Source of the DNA: Gemmiger formicilis
GTDB taxonomy: Bacteria > Bacillota > Clostridia > Oscillospirales > Ruminococcaceae
Direction: 5' to 3'
Length of the DNA: 64,000 nucleotides
Assembly (NCBI RefSeq): GCF_024462815.1
Contig: NZ_JANGCG010000001.1
Span: forward strand, 248,001-312,000
Position numbers and translations under genes: made by a program. The notes below the pieces were generated by a model. It had not been told where the DNA came from. It searched no databases and saw only the letters and a program-made list of their open reading frames with translations. This document shows positions 39,635-48,091 of the stretch, one piece after another (positions within the stretch are counted from its first letter, which is position 1; each line of letters starts with the position of its first letter).

Positions 39635-41947
39635 ATGAACAGAAAAGGGAAGTCATGGCCGTTGTTTGTCGTGGCAATTTTGATTGTGCTGTTCTCCCTG
39701 ACGACCATTTTTGGTGTGAGCTATACCTACGGTGACACCAAAAATGTCTACATCAAGGGTGCATCCGACATCCGCTTCGGCATTGATATCCGCGGCGGTG
39801 TGGACGTTACGTTCATGCCGGCAGACGATGTGGATGCCACCGATGAGCAGCTTGCTGCAGCCAAAACGGTTATCGAGGATCGCCTTGTCGGCCTCGGCAT
39901 CACCGACTACGAGAGCTACGTTGACAACAACAAGGATCGTATCATCGTGCGTTTCCCGTGGAAGAGCGATGAAGCGGACTTCAACCCGCAGACCGCCATC
40001 GACGAGATTGGCACCACCGCCAAGATGGTGTTCCGCAAGGGCTCCTCTGCCACCGGCGAGGAGATTCTGAGTGGTGATGATGTGGCTTCCGCCAGCGCCG
40101 CCTACAACGAGACCGAAGGCTGGGTTGTCCAGCTGAAGTTCAACTCCACCGGTGCATCTGCCTTTGCCGATGCGACCACCGAGCTGGCTGCCAGCAACGG
40201 CACCATCTCCATCTGGCTGGATGACAACAATATCTCCACAGCCACCGTCAATGAGGCCATCACCGGCGGTGAGGCCATCATCAAGGGCAAGTTTGATCAG
40301 GATAGCGCCTCCACGCTGGCCAACCAGATCAACTCCGGTTCTCTGCCCTTTGCTCTGTCTGCCGAGAGCTACTCCACCATCAGCCCGACGCTGGGTGCCA
40401 AGAGCCTTGACGTTATGGTGCAGGCCGGTATTATCGCCTTCCTGCTGGTTGCCGTCATGATGATTGTGCGCTATCGCCTGCCTGGCACGATTGCCGTTAT
40501 CTCTCTGATGGGTCAGGTTGCCGCTACGCTGGCCGTTGTTTCCGGCTACTTCACGGTGTTCCCTGGCTCTACGCTGACCCTGCCCGGTATCGCCGGTATC
40601 ATTCTGGGCATTGGTATGGGCGTTGACGCCAACGTTATCACCGCCGAGCGTATCAAGGAGGAGCTGTCCAAGAACAAGACCCTAGAGGGCGCTGTCAAGA
40701 GCGGCTTCAAGATGGGTCTTACCCCCATCATCGACGGCAACGTTACCATCGTGATTGTCGCAGCCATCCTGATGGGTGCCTTCGGCCCCACGGACGGCTT
40801 CTGGGCTAAGGTGTTCAACCCGATTTTCTTCTGGTTCGGACCCTCCACCGCCGGCACGATTTATTCCTTCGGCTTCACCCTGTTGACCAGTGTTCTGCTG
40901 AATTTCGTCTTTGGCGTCTGGGCTACCCGCGTTATGATTCGCGGCGCGGTTCACTTCAAGCCTCTGCGCAAGGCGTGGCTGTTCGGCGGCAAGAAGGAGG
41001 GCGGTGCCGACTTCAAAACGCCTTCCATCAACTTCATTGGCAACCGTAAGAAGTTCTACACCTTCTCCTGCGCACTGATTGCTATTGTGCTGGTGTTCTG
41101 CGGCATCTTCGGTGTCAAGATGGACGTCGAGTTCAAGGGCGGCTCCATGGTTACGCTGTCCTATGAGGGCGAGGCCGATCTGAACGCTTTGAAGTCCACC
41201 ATCAGCACCGAGCTGAACAAGTCCAATCTGACCCTGCAGACCGGCTCCGATATTTCCGGCAGCCAGACCTTGACCGTCACCCTGCCCGGCAGCGAAACGC
41301 TGACCACCGAGCAGATGAACAGCCTGCTGACTACCTTGAACGAGCAGTATCCCGCCAACAACTTCGTGCAGAACGAGGTCAACAACGTGGATGCCACCAT
41401 CGGCAAGGAGTTCCTACTCAAGAGTATTGTGGCTCTAATTGCCGCCTGCGTGCTGATTCTGCTCTACGTGGCCTACCGTTTCCGCAAGATTGGCGGTCTG
41501 AAGGCCGGTTCCACCGCTATTGTTGCCCTGCTGCACGATATGTTCGTGGTCTTTGGCGTTTTCGTCATCCTGCGTATTCCTCTGAACGGCAACTTCATTG
41601 CCGCTCTACTTACGATTCTGGGTTATTCCATCAACGATACCGTTGTCATCTATGACCGTATCCGTGAGAACAGCGCCCTGTACAGCAAAAAACAGATGGG
41701 TCTGGCCGAGTTGGTCAACCTGTCCATCAACCAGAGCTTTGCGCGTTCTCTGATGACCTCCATCACCACCTGTCTGGCGCTGGGCGTTGTCTGCGTGATT
41801 TCCGTCATCTATCGTCTGGACAGCATCTACTCCTTCGCGTTCCCGCTACTGTTCGGTATGGTCAGCGGTGTCTACAGCACCATCTGCATTGCCACGCCGC
41901 TGTGGGTTGACTGGAAGAGCAAGAAAAAGGCTGCCAAGAAGGCTTGA
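39635..41947 (+). CDS. secDF: Fused protein translocase subunit SecD/SecF
   Basis: This 770-residue membrane protein uses the proton gradient to help pull proteins out of the Sec channel. The SecD half has one N-terminal helix, DIRFGIDIRGGVDVTF near residue 43, a periplasmic-type P1 domain and five helices with LPGIAGIILGIGMGVDANV. The SecF half starts near residue 455 with NFIGNRKKFYTFSCAL and has VEFKGGSMVTLSYEG and GYSINDTVVIYDRIREN. The fusion is common in Firmicutes. The frame is open upstream into the previous gene, but GGAGGT five bases before 39635 sets the start. Confidence 0.96.
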   Translation: MNRKGKSWPLFVVAILIVLFSLTTIFGVSYTYGDTKNVYIKGASDIRFGIDIRGGVDVTFMPADDVDATDEQLAAAKTVIEDRLVGLGITDYESYVDNNKDRIIVRFPWKSDEADFNPQTAIDEIGTTAKMVFRKGSSATGEEILSGDDVASASAAYNETEGWVVQLKFNSTGASAFADATTELAASNGTISIWLDDNNISTATVNEAITGGEAIIKGKFDQDSASTLANQINSGSLPFALSAESYSTISPTLGAKSLDVMVQAGIIAFLLVAVMMIVRYRLPGTIAVISLMGQVAATLAVVSGYFTVFPGSTLTLPGIAGIILGIGMGVDANVITAERIKEELSKNKTLEGAVKSGFKMGLTPIIDGNVTIVIVAAILMGAFGPTDGFWAKVFNPIFFWFGPSTAGTIYSFGFTLLTSVLLNFVFGVWATRVMIRGAVHFKPLRKAWLFGGKKEGGADFKTPSINFIGNRKKFYTFSCALIAIVLVFCGIFGVKMDVEFKGGSMVTLSYEGEADLNALKSTISTELNKSNLTLQTGSDISGSQTLTVTLPGSETLTTEQMNSLLTTLNEQYPANNFVQNEVNNVDATIGKEFLLKSIVALIAACVLILLYVAYRFRKIGGLKAGSTAIVALLHDMFVVFGVFVILRIPLNGNFIAALLTILGYSINDTVVIYDRIRENSALYSKKQMGLAELVNLSINQSFARSLMTSITTCLALGVVCVISVIYRLDSIYSFAFPLLFGMVSGVYSTICIATPLWVDWKSKKKAAKKA

Positions 41948-41974
41948 AGTCCACGATAAAGGAGGGTAACCGAT

Positions 41975-42448
41975 ATGAAATGTCCCTATTGCGGCGAGGT
42001 TGATTCCAAGGTCATTGATTCCCGCCCGACGGAGGACGGCGAAAAGATTCGCCGCCGCCGTGAGTGCCTGAACTGCAAGAAGCGCTTTACCACCTATGAG
42101 ATTGTGGAGACCGTCCCGCTGATGGTGGTAAAGAAGGATCGCTCCCGCGAAGTCTTTGACCGCCAGAAGCTGCTGAACGGTATGCTGCGCGCCTGTGAAA
42201 AGCGCCCTGTCAGCTACACCCAGTTGGATGCTGCCGTCGACCGCATTGAGCAGCAGCTGCTCAACTCCTATGACCGCGAGGTTTCCTCCATCCATATCGG
42301 CGATTTGGCGATGCAGGAGCTCAAGAAGATGGACGATGTTGCCTATGTGCGTTTTGCCTCCGTCTATCGTCAATTTAGTGATGTGAACACCTTCATGGAA
42401 GAACTGAAGGATATGCTGGACAGCCGTTCAAAGCCCGCCGAAAAATGA
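41975..42448 (+). CDS. nrdR: Transcriptional repressor NrdR
   Basis: The 157-residue repressor controls ribonucleotide reductase genes. It has the N-terminal zinc ribbon [16 protein letters not shown] with CLNCKKRF and an ATP-cone domain ([21 protein letters not shown]). In this family the ATP cone senses ATP and dATP. AAGGAGGG precedes the ATG. No NrdR box or nrd gene is seen in the window. The last 21 bases overlap tail to tail with the DUF4363 gene on the other strand. Confidence 0.97.
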   Translation: MKCPYCGEVDSKVIDSRPTEDGEKIRRRRECLNCKKRFTTYEIVETVPLMVVKKDRSREVFDRQKLLNGMLRACEKRPVSYTQLDAAVDRIEQQLLNSYDREVSSIHIGDLAMQELKKMDDVAYVRFASVYRQFSDVNTFMEELKDMLDSRSKPAEK

Positions 42449-42796
42449 CTGCCGCAGCTGACTGATTTGCGTGCGGGCACGCTGTGTCTCCATCTCTAAA
42501 TCTGCCAGGCTGTCAGCCTCCGCGCAGGGTGGCAGCACCGCCAGCGTCTGGTTCAGCTGGTCAAGCAGATTGCGGCGCACCAGCAGGCTCAAAACCCAGC
42601 CGCCCTTCCGGGCCTGTGCAGCTGCCTGCTCATAGGTCTGGCGTGCGGCAGGGTAATCCCCCTGTACCGCCAGTGCGTAGGCAGCTTCTATCCTGTTCTG
42701 CAATATGCCGGTTGTGTGCTCCACATATCGCCCGGCCTCTGCCAGCAGCAGGGTAAGCACCAGCAGAATTGCCACGGCATACCAGTTCCGTTTCAT
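42428..42796 (-). CDS. DUF4363 family protein
   Basis: The 122-residue protein has a single N-terminal membrane helix (about residues 5-22) and a helical, charged outside domain with TPR-like character ([21 protein letters not shown]). DUF4363 genes pair with DUF421 genes in Clostridia, as here, but the function is unknown. I chose the ATG at 42796, since the one at 42802 is inside the ribosome site AAAGGAT. It is convergent with and overlaps nrdR by 21 bases. The DUF421 gene lies ten bases upstream on the same strand. Confidence 0.72.
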   Translation of the reverse strand: MKRNWYAVAILLVLTLLLAEAGRYVEHTTGILQNRIEAAYALAVQGDYPAARQTYEQAAAQARKGGWVLSLLVRRNLLDQLNQTLAVLPPCAEADSLADLEMETQRARTQISQLRQSFFGGL

Positions 42797-42806
42797 AAGC
42801 ATCCTT

Positions 42807-43457
42807 TCAGACCGTCCCTTCGGGGGCGGTCTTTTTTGGTATCAGCACGGTTTTTTCGCCGTTATAGAGTAAAAGCAGCACATCCCTGCGGCTTGTATTC
42901 TGCGTTTCCAGCATCCTGTCCAGCGCGGTCTCATCCAGCCCAAAAAAGGCAAGATTATCCCGGTAGACGGTCCTGTCAATCAGTAGCGGCAGCAGAGGAG
43001 TATCCTCATCGCCCGCGGGCATCACTGCGGTGGTAATACTGCCGTTCGGCTCCACCACGCCCCAGTAAACCTCCTGCGGGGAGAATATGTTCCTGCCGCG
43101 CAGTGCCTCCGCCAGATCTGCCGCGGTAATGCGCAGCCGGGCCAGCTCTTTCTGCAGAATTTCTCCGTTGCGGATGATGGTCACCGGCTTTCCCAACAGC
43201 AGCTGCGCATAGCGCGGGCAAAACCAAACCAGCGTGGAGTTCAGGATTTCCAAAGCGGTTATCAGAAAAATCGGCACAAGGCTGGCGGAAAGCGGCAAAT
43301 CCGGTTCATCAATGCAGATGGACGCCACATTGGAAATCAGCAGCGTGGTCACCAGCTCGGCGGGCTGCAGCTCGCCCAACTGGCGCTTGCCCATCAGCCG
43401 CATGGCCACCACCACCGCCAGATACACCAGCACGGTGCGCACCACCGAGGAAATCAT
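42807..43457 (-). CDS. DUF421 (YetF-like) membrane protein
   Basis: This 216-residue protein has three predicted N-terminal membrane helices (about residues 1-85) followed by a YetF-type cytoplasmic domain. Signatures are RLMGKRQLGELQPAELV near residue 20, ISNVASICIDEPDLPL near residue 41 and GKPVTIIRNGEILQKELARLRI near residue 88. Bacillus members such as YetF and YkjA occur in spores and affect germination. Its role here is unknown. Divergent position to the gerA operon, with 67 bases between the start codons, makes a spore link attractive but unproved. Confidence 0.85.
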   Translation of the reverse strand: MISSVVRTVLVYLAVVVAMRLMGKRQLGELQPAELVTTLLISNVASICIDEPDLPLSASLVPIFLITALEILNSTLVWFCPRYAQLLLGKPVTIIRNGEILQKELARLRITAADLAEALRGRNIFSPQEVYWGVVEPNGSITTAVMPAGDEDTPLLPLLIDRTVYRDNLAFFGLDETALDRMLETQNTSRRDVLLLLYNGEKTVLIPKKTAPEGTV

Positions 43458-43469
43458 CCCGCCACCTCC

Positions 43470-43499
43470 TCATAAATTCCGGCAAAAGCGGCCACACTA
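43470..43499 (+). promoter_or_regulatory. Candidate sigma-G promoter of the ger operon
   Basis: TCATA (43470-43474), an 18-base gap and CACACTA (43493-43499) resemble the forespore sigma-G boxes GHATR and CATnCTA. It lies 25 bases before the gerA start, where such a promoter is expected. Confidence 0.45.
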
Positions 43500-43524
43500 T
43501 TCTGCGTGAGAGGGGGAGACACCG

Positions 43525-44970
43525 ATGACACAAAAGCCGCTGTACCGCACGCTGAACGGAAATCTTGCTTTTCTGGAAAAGAGCTTTGGCCGTTCCGATG
43601 ACTTTTATACCAAGCACCTGATGATTGCAGGGATTCCCTGTGCCATTGCCATGTTCACAGGGCTTTCCTCGCCGGAAAAGCTCTGCCATATGGCACTGGA
43701 TATGCTCGACCGTGACCCGGCCATGCTGGGCGGTGGGGAAGGCCTTTGCGATTACCTACTGACCCAAAGCCGTATTCCGGCCGAGCCGGACGCCGTTGAG
43801 GACCTCACCGCACTGGTGGAAGCGCTCTCCAACGGTCTGTCCGTGCTGCTGATTGACGGCGTTCGCAGGGCGGTAGCCTTCTCCACGCAGGAAATGCCCC
43901 AGCGCTCCATTTCAACGCCGACCGGGGAGGGCAATCTGCGCGGTCCGCAGGAGGCCTTCACCGAGCTTCTGCGCAATAATATTTCCCTGCTGCGGCGGCA
44001 GTTCCGCACCGGCACGCTGACAGTGGAAATCTGCACCGCGCACACCCGCACTAAGACAGAATACTGCCTGTGCTATGACAGCGCCCTTGCCCCGCAGGAG
44101 ACCATTGACGCCCTGCGGCAGCGGCTGGAAGCGGTAGAAATCCCGGTTTTGCTGGACAGTGCCTATTTTGCCTCCTTCCTCAAGCAGGACAAGCTGAATC
44201 TGTTTCCGGCCGCCGCCTATACCGAACGCCCCGCCACAGCCTGCGCCCGCCTGTGTGAAGGCAAGGCGGTCGTGCTGGTGGCAGGCAGCCCCTATGCGCT
44301 GATTGTACCCAGCTTTTTTGCCGAGCATTTTGAGTGTCTGGATGACTACGCCTCCGGGGCTGTGTTCGCCGGGCTCATCCGCATTTTAAAATATCTGGCC
44401 TTTCTGCTCTCGGTCTTTGGACCGGGGCTGTATGTTATGGCGGTTGCTTTTGCGCCGGAAATCATCCCGATACAACTCCTGACCAAACTGGCCCACGGGG
44501 AGGCCGCAACACCGCTGCCGCCGATGCTGGAAATGCTGGCCGTCTCACTTCTGCTGGAAATCGTGCGGGAGGCCGGGCTGCGCGCACCCCAGTCCATCAG
44601 CCACACTGTCAGTCTGGTGGGGGCACTCATCATCGGAGAAACCGCAGTCAGCGCAGGTATTGTCAGCGTGCCGGTGCTGACGATGGCCGCCGCTGCCACC
44701 ATCGCCACACTGGCCGTGCCCTCGCTGTATGAGCAGTCGATTTTGTTCCGCTTTGCCGTCATCCTTCTGGCCGGGTGCTTCGGTGTGCCGGGGCTGGCCT
44801 GTGCCGCGCTCACCATTCTGGCAATGGCCTGCGGCAGCGAGCCCTTTGGGTATGACTATCTTTACCCGCTGCTGCCACTGAGCCGCGCCAGCCTGCGGGA
44901 CGGCTTTGTGCGCAGTATATGGAGCCGTCTTGCCCAATCCGGGGAGGTGATTGGCCGCCATGAAGCGTGA
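43525..44970 (+). CDS. gerA: GerA family spore germination receptor subunit A
   Basis: The 481-residue subunit of a germinant receptor sits in the inner spore membrane. The first half is soluble (RSDDFYTKHLMIAGIPCAIA near residue 23, EMPQRSISTPTGEGNLRGPQEAF near residue 128). The second half has about five membrane helices, with ILKYLAFLLSVFGPGLYVM, LLLEIVREAGLRAPQSI and SLVGALIIGETAVSAGIVS typical of the family. GerA subunits assemble into ligand-gated ion channels. GGGGGAG precedes the ATG. The A-B-C gene order with overlaps is standard for one receptor. The germinant is unknown. Confidence 0.95.
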   Translation: MTQKPLYRTLNGNLAFLEKSFGRSDDFYTKHLMIAGIPCAIAMFTGLSSPEKLCHMALDMLDRDPAMLGGGEGLCDYLLTQSRIPAEPDAVEDLTALVEALSNGLSVLLIDGVRRAVAFSTQEMPQRSISTPTGEGNLRGPQEAFTELLRNNISLLRRQFRTGTLTVEICTAHTRTKTEYCLCYDSALAPQETIDALRQRLEAVEIPVLLDSAYFASFLKQDKLNLFPAAAYTERPATACARLCEGKAVVLVAGSPYALIVPSFFAEHFECLDDYASGAVFAGLIRILKYLAFLLSVFGPGLYVMAVAFAPEIIPIQLLTKLAHGEAATPLPPMLEMLAVSLLLEIVREAGLRAPQSISHTVSLVGALIIGETAVSAGIVSVPVLTMAAAATIATLAVPSLYEQSILFRFAVILLAGCFGVPGLACAALTILAMACGSEPFGYDYLYPLLPLSRASLRDGFVRSIWSRLAQSGEVIGRHEA

Positions 44971-45958
44971 ATGTCCCAGCCTGTTTGCAGCGCTGCTGCT
45001 CAGCCTGTTGGTCAATGTGCTGCTGCGCAGCCAGACTGCCTACCACCCGCGGGCCGGAATGGCGGCCATGGTGCTCTGCGTGCCCGGGCTGGCTGGTGTC
45101 GGCTGGCTGTTTGCCCGCTGCTGGCGGCTGACCGCCGACCCGGTTTTAAAGCTCCTGTTCGGTGCCCTACTGCTCTACACCTCAGTGCTGGAATTGCTGC
45201 GCCTGTGGCAGCTAGCCGACCGGCTGTACCCCGGCGCGGTGACACTGACCTCCATCTGCCTACTGGTTGTGCTGCCGGTGGTGTACCTGCGGCGGGTATC
45301 CGCCTTATCCCAAACGGCGCACGCCGTGCTCGGGCTGCTGATTGCGGCAACGGTCTTTATGCTGCTTACGGTTTTTCCGCGCCTGCACGTCACGAATCTG
45401 CAAATCACAGCTCTTGGGCAGGAGGATTTGCTTGCCGCTGCCCGCAGTCATCTGACGCTCTATCCGGAGTATCTTCTGCCCGCCCTCTGGCCGGAGCAGG
45501 ACAAATGCGGCCGCCATACGCTGCTGCGGCTGGCCGGGTGGGCACTGGGGTTTGATGTGGGCATCCACCTGGTGCTGGAGCTGTTCTATGGTGCGGCCAT
45601 GCCACTGCGGGTAGACCCCTTGCACGCCGCCGCCCGGTGTGGGGCACTGTCCATCTTCAATCGGCTGGAGTGGCTGCAATTTATTTTGTGGGTTATGGCC
45701 GTCACAGTCAAACTGGCGCTGTATCTCTACGCCCTTGTGCGGCTGCTGGGCGGGCAGAGCCGGGCCGAGAACAGCGCCGCCGGGTTGGATTCCTTTCCAT
45801 TGTACGTGGGCGGCATCTGGCTTTTGTGCTCCGTTTTGCGCAAGCTCAACCTTGACGCTGCCTTGCCGCTGCGCAGTGCGCTGACATGGGGCTTTGTCCT
45901 GCTGACTTGGATAGGAGGTGCTGCCGCGTGTCTTTACAAAAGGCTAAGGCGTTTGTGA
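44960..45958 (+). CDS. GerAB-like spore germination permease subunit B
   Basis: This 332-residue membrane protein has about ten hydrophobic helices and no large soluble part. Length, operon position between A and C subunits and topology fit the GerAB amino-acid-permease-like subunit that binds germinant. Direct motif support is weak, because GerAB sequences diverge strongly (LELLRLWQLADRLYP and TVFPRLHVTNLQI fit loosely). I chose the ATG at 44960, which overlaps the gerA end by 11 bases; a TTG at 44951 is too near the GGGGAGG site. Codon composition matches its neighbours. Confidence 0.75.
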   Translation: MKRECPSLFAALLLSLLVNVLLRSQTAYHPRAGMAAMVLCVPGLAGVGWLFARCWRLTADPVLKLLFGALLLYTSVLELLRLWQLADRLYPGAVTLTSICLLVVLPVVYLRRVSALSQTAHAVLGLLIAATVFMLLTVFPRLHVTNLQITALGQEDLLAAARSHLTLYPEYLLPALWPEQDKCGRHTLLRLAGWALGFDVGIHLVLELFYGAAMPLRVDPLHAAARCGALSIFNRLEWLQFILWVMAVTVKLALYLYALVRLLGGQSRAENSAAGLDSFPLYVGGIWLLCSVLRKLNLDAALPLRSALTWGFVLLTWIGGAAACLYKRLRRL

Positions 45959-46842
45959 TTGTGCTGGCCGCACTGCTTCTCAGCGGCTGCGGGCAGGCAC
46001 TTTCGGAACGGGAAATCGTCCGCGCCGTATTCTTTGTACAGCAGCAGGGAAGCTATTCCGCCTGCCTGCTGCTGGCAGACCAGAACGCTGGCGAGGATGG
46101 TACACACTATAAAACGGCCTCCGCCTTGGGCGTAACACCCGCTCAGGCTCTGCACCGCGCTGAGATGGCGCTGCCCGGTCAGCTTTACTACGGGCTTCTC
46201 GAGCTGGCCGCCCTGCCGCCGGGCTGTGACTGGGCTACCGCGCAGGAGCTTGGTGAGCTGCTGTATGACAAAGCCCAGCCTGCGCCGGAGCTTTCAGTCT
46301 TTGTACTGGACAGTGCCGACCACAGCTGGGCGCAGGACGCTGCCGCCCTGTATGAGGATATGAAGGCAGTAGAGCGTGAATATGCCCTGCACTGCGGTCT
46401 GCAGCAGCTCTTTACGCAGGCAGACGGCTGTGCTGTACCGGGCTACCGCGCCGACAGCGGGTACAATTTCTATCTGATGCCGCGGAATGCGGACATGCTT
46501 TTCCTTGCGGGCATGCCCGCACAGCTTGCCGCCGTACTTTGCGGGCAGACAAATCGTTTTTGTACCAGTTATGCGGACGGTACCGCGCTCTGTGAAGCCG
46601 AGGCCGGTGTCACCGTGGAGGGGAGCGACGTACAACTTCATCTGCGGGATGCAAAATGGGAGACCCTGTCCGCAGCCGCCAATGAGCCGCAGGTACTCCT
46701 CTGTGCCGAGCTGCAGCAGGGCTTTTCTCTGCTCACCGCAAAGCAGACCACCGATTTTTTCCATTTCCATTTCTTTTATGAAAACCTGTACGGCCCCGCC
46801 GCCGCGCCGCCCGCACCCACGTTGGAAATATTGTTTGAATAA
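45928..46842 (+). CDS. Ger(x)C-like germination lipoprotein subunit C
   Basis: The 304-residue protein starts with a lipoprotein signal peptide (VIVLAALLLSGCG), so Cys near residue 20 should be lipidated. It is the third gene of the ger operon. After the lipobox comes EREIVRAVFFVQQQGSYSACLLL, reminiscent of the REIxxxAxVxxxGID-type start of GerAC. The family is usually 350-400 residues long, so this is a short and divergent member. The start GTG at 45928 follows AGGAGGTG and overlaps gene B by 31 bases. The call depends mostly on signal peptide and position. Confidence 0.72.
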   Translation: MSLQKAKAFVIVLAALLLSGCGQALSEREIVRAVFFVQQQGSYSACLLLADQNAGEDGTHYKTASALGVTPAQALHRAEMALPGQLYYGLLELAALPPGCDWATAQELGELLYDKAQPAPELSVFVLDSADHSWAQDAAALYEDMKAVEREYALHCGLQQLFTQADGCAVPGYRADSGYNFYLMPRNADMLFLAGMPAQLAAVLCGQTNRFCTSYADGTALCEAEAGVTVEGSDVQLHLRDAKWETLSAAANEPQVLLCAELQQGFSLLTAKQTTDFFHFHFFYENLYGPAAAPPAPTLEILFE

Positions 46843-46843
46843 T

Positions 46844-46883
46844 AAAAACGCCGGAGTGAGCAGATGCGCACTCCGGCATTTTT
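46844..46883. terminator. Bidirectional terminator between ger and DHHW genes
   Basis: GCCGGAGTG (46850-46858) and CACTCCGGC (46869-46877) form a 9-bp stem with an A-tract on the left and TTTTT on the right. It serves the convergent operons on both strands. Confidence 0.87.
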
Positions 46884-46890
46884 ACAGCAC

Positions 46891-48075
46891 TTATAGCGTT
46901 GACGGTCGGGAAATATAAATCAGGTTCGTATCGGCGATAAAGGTCTGGAAGTTGTAGAGCACCAGCACCTCATCATAGCCCTCTTTTTCAATCGTGGAAT
47001 CCAGACCATACTTGAAATTGCGGAAATCCACCACACCGATTTTCGCGTAGTTTTCCGTCAGGTAGGGCACAAAGCTGTTGGCGTAGCTGTCCTTCACAAC
47101 CAGAATACTGCCTGTGCCGCGGCCCTCGATGGTGGAATAGCCGTTGTTTCCGTCCAGAAAAGCAGCATATTTATCGCGGGTTGCGAATTTATCGGCATTT
47201 ACCAGATTTTCGGTTTTCTCCGGCTCATACTGTGCCTCGCCAGTGATTTTGTAAACCGTCATCAGGCTGTCCAGCGGGTAATAGGTGATGGTATCCTTTG
47301 CCACATTCCACAGCCGCGTTGCTGAGTAATGCGTACCCTCAAAATCCATCACATCTGCGCTCTCATGGGCGTCGCGGTCAAAGGGCGTCAGCCCCTTCAG
47401 GGCGCAGAACTGCTCATACGCACGGTAGGCACCGTTGGTTGTCCAGTGGTGATCCGTCTTGAAGTAGAGGTACTCGTCCTTCCGGTTTGCAAAGTCCTCC
47501 CGCAAGTCAATCACAGCGGCGGTCTGGCCGACCTTGGCAAAAATATCATCCAGCATCGCGTTTTCATCCACCATCGGGGCCCCCGCGGGCAGCTCCTCCG
47601 GGTAGATGACGCTGGCGGACGGTGCCAGCAGGAAGGTGACCTTGCCCGGGTGGTTGGCGGCAAAATCACTGACCGCCTGCACGTTTTTGTCCAGCTGCTT
47701 CTGGGTGGCATCCTCCACCGTAAAGAGCTTTGTGAACATCCAGCGGTCCTTGCCCAGCAGGATACCGCCTTCCTCCACCTTGCGGAACAGCACCTCATCC
47801 ACAGCGCGCTCGGCGTTGACCGCCGCATCGCGGAAGGAGAACTGGTCCTGCATCCAGCGGGCAAAGCCACTCTGCCAGCTGCCGTCCAGCAGCGCCTGCA
47901 CACTGAACGCCGGGAGCTGGGCAGCCTTGCGGTTTTCCAGCTCCAGCTGGCTGCGCTTGGGCCACAGGATATTCACCAGCGAGAAGCCGAACAGCAGCAC
48001 CGCGCAGAGGAGCAGCAGCGGATAGCCCGCACGGCGCTTGCCGCCATTTTTGCGGTACACGACCTTTTTTTCCAT
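46891..48075 (-). CDS. DHHW family protein (AlgJ/AlgX-like acetylation partner)
   Basis: The 394-residue protein has one N-terminal membrane helix (about residues 18-36) and an outside domain of the SGNH-like AlgJ/AlgX type. The catalytic Asp-His pair is visible in YFKTDHHWTTNGAYRAYEQF near residue 207, and the serine in VVKDSYANSFVPYL near residue 330. These proteins carry acetyl groups from the MBOAT partner to an exported polysaccharide. The MBOAT gene lies 16 bases upstream on the same strand. The ATG at 48075 begins a basic stretch before the helix; the frame is open further upstream but overlaps the MBOAT end. Confidence 0.87.
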   Translation of the reverse strand: MEKKVVYRKNGGKRRAGYPLLLLCAVLLFGFSLVNILWPKRSQLELENRKAAQLPAFSVQALLDGSWQSGFARWMQDQFSFRDAAVNAERAVDEVLFRKVEEGGILLGKDRWMFTKLFTVEDATQKQLDKNVQAVSDFAANHPGKVTFLLAPSASVIYPEELPAGAPMVDENAMLDDIFAKVGQTAAVIDLREDFANRKDEYLYFKTDHHWTTNGAYRAYEQFCALKGLTPFDRDAHESADVMDFEGTHYSATRLWNVAKDTITYYPLDSLMTVYKITGEAQYEPEKTENLVNADKFATRDKYAAFLDGNNGYSTIEGRGTGSILVVKDSYANSFVPYLTENYAKIGVVDFRNFKYGLDSTIEKEGYDEVLVLYNFQTFIADTNLIYISRPSTL

Positions 48076-48091
48076 ACAAGCACGCCCCCTC

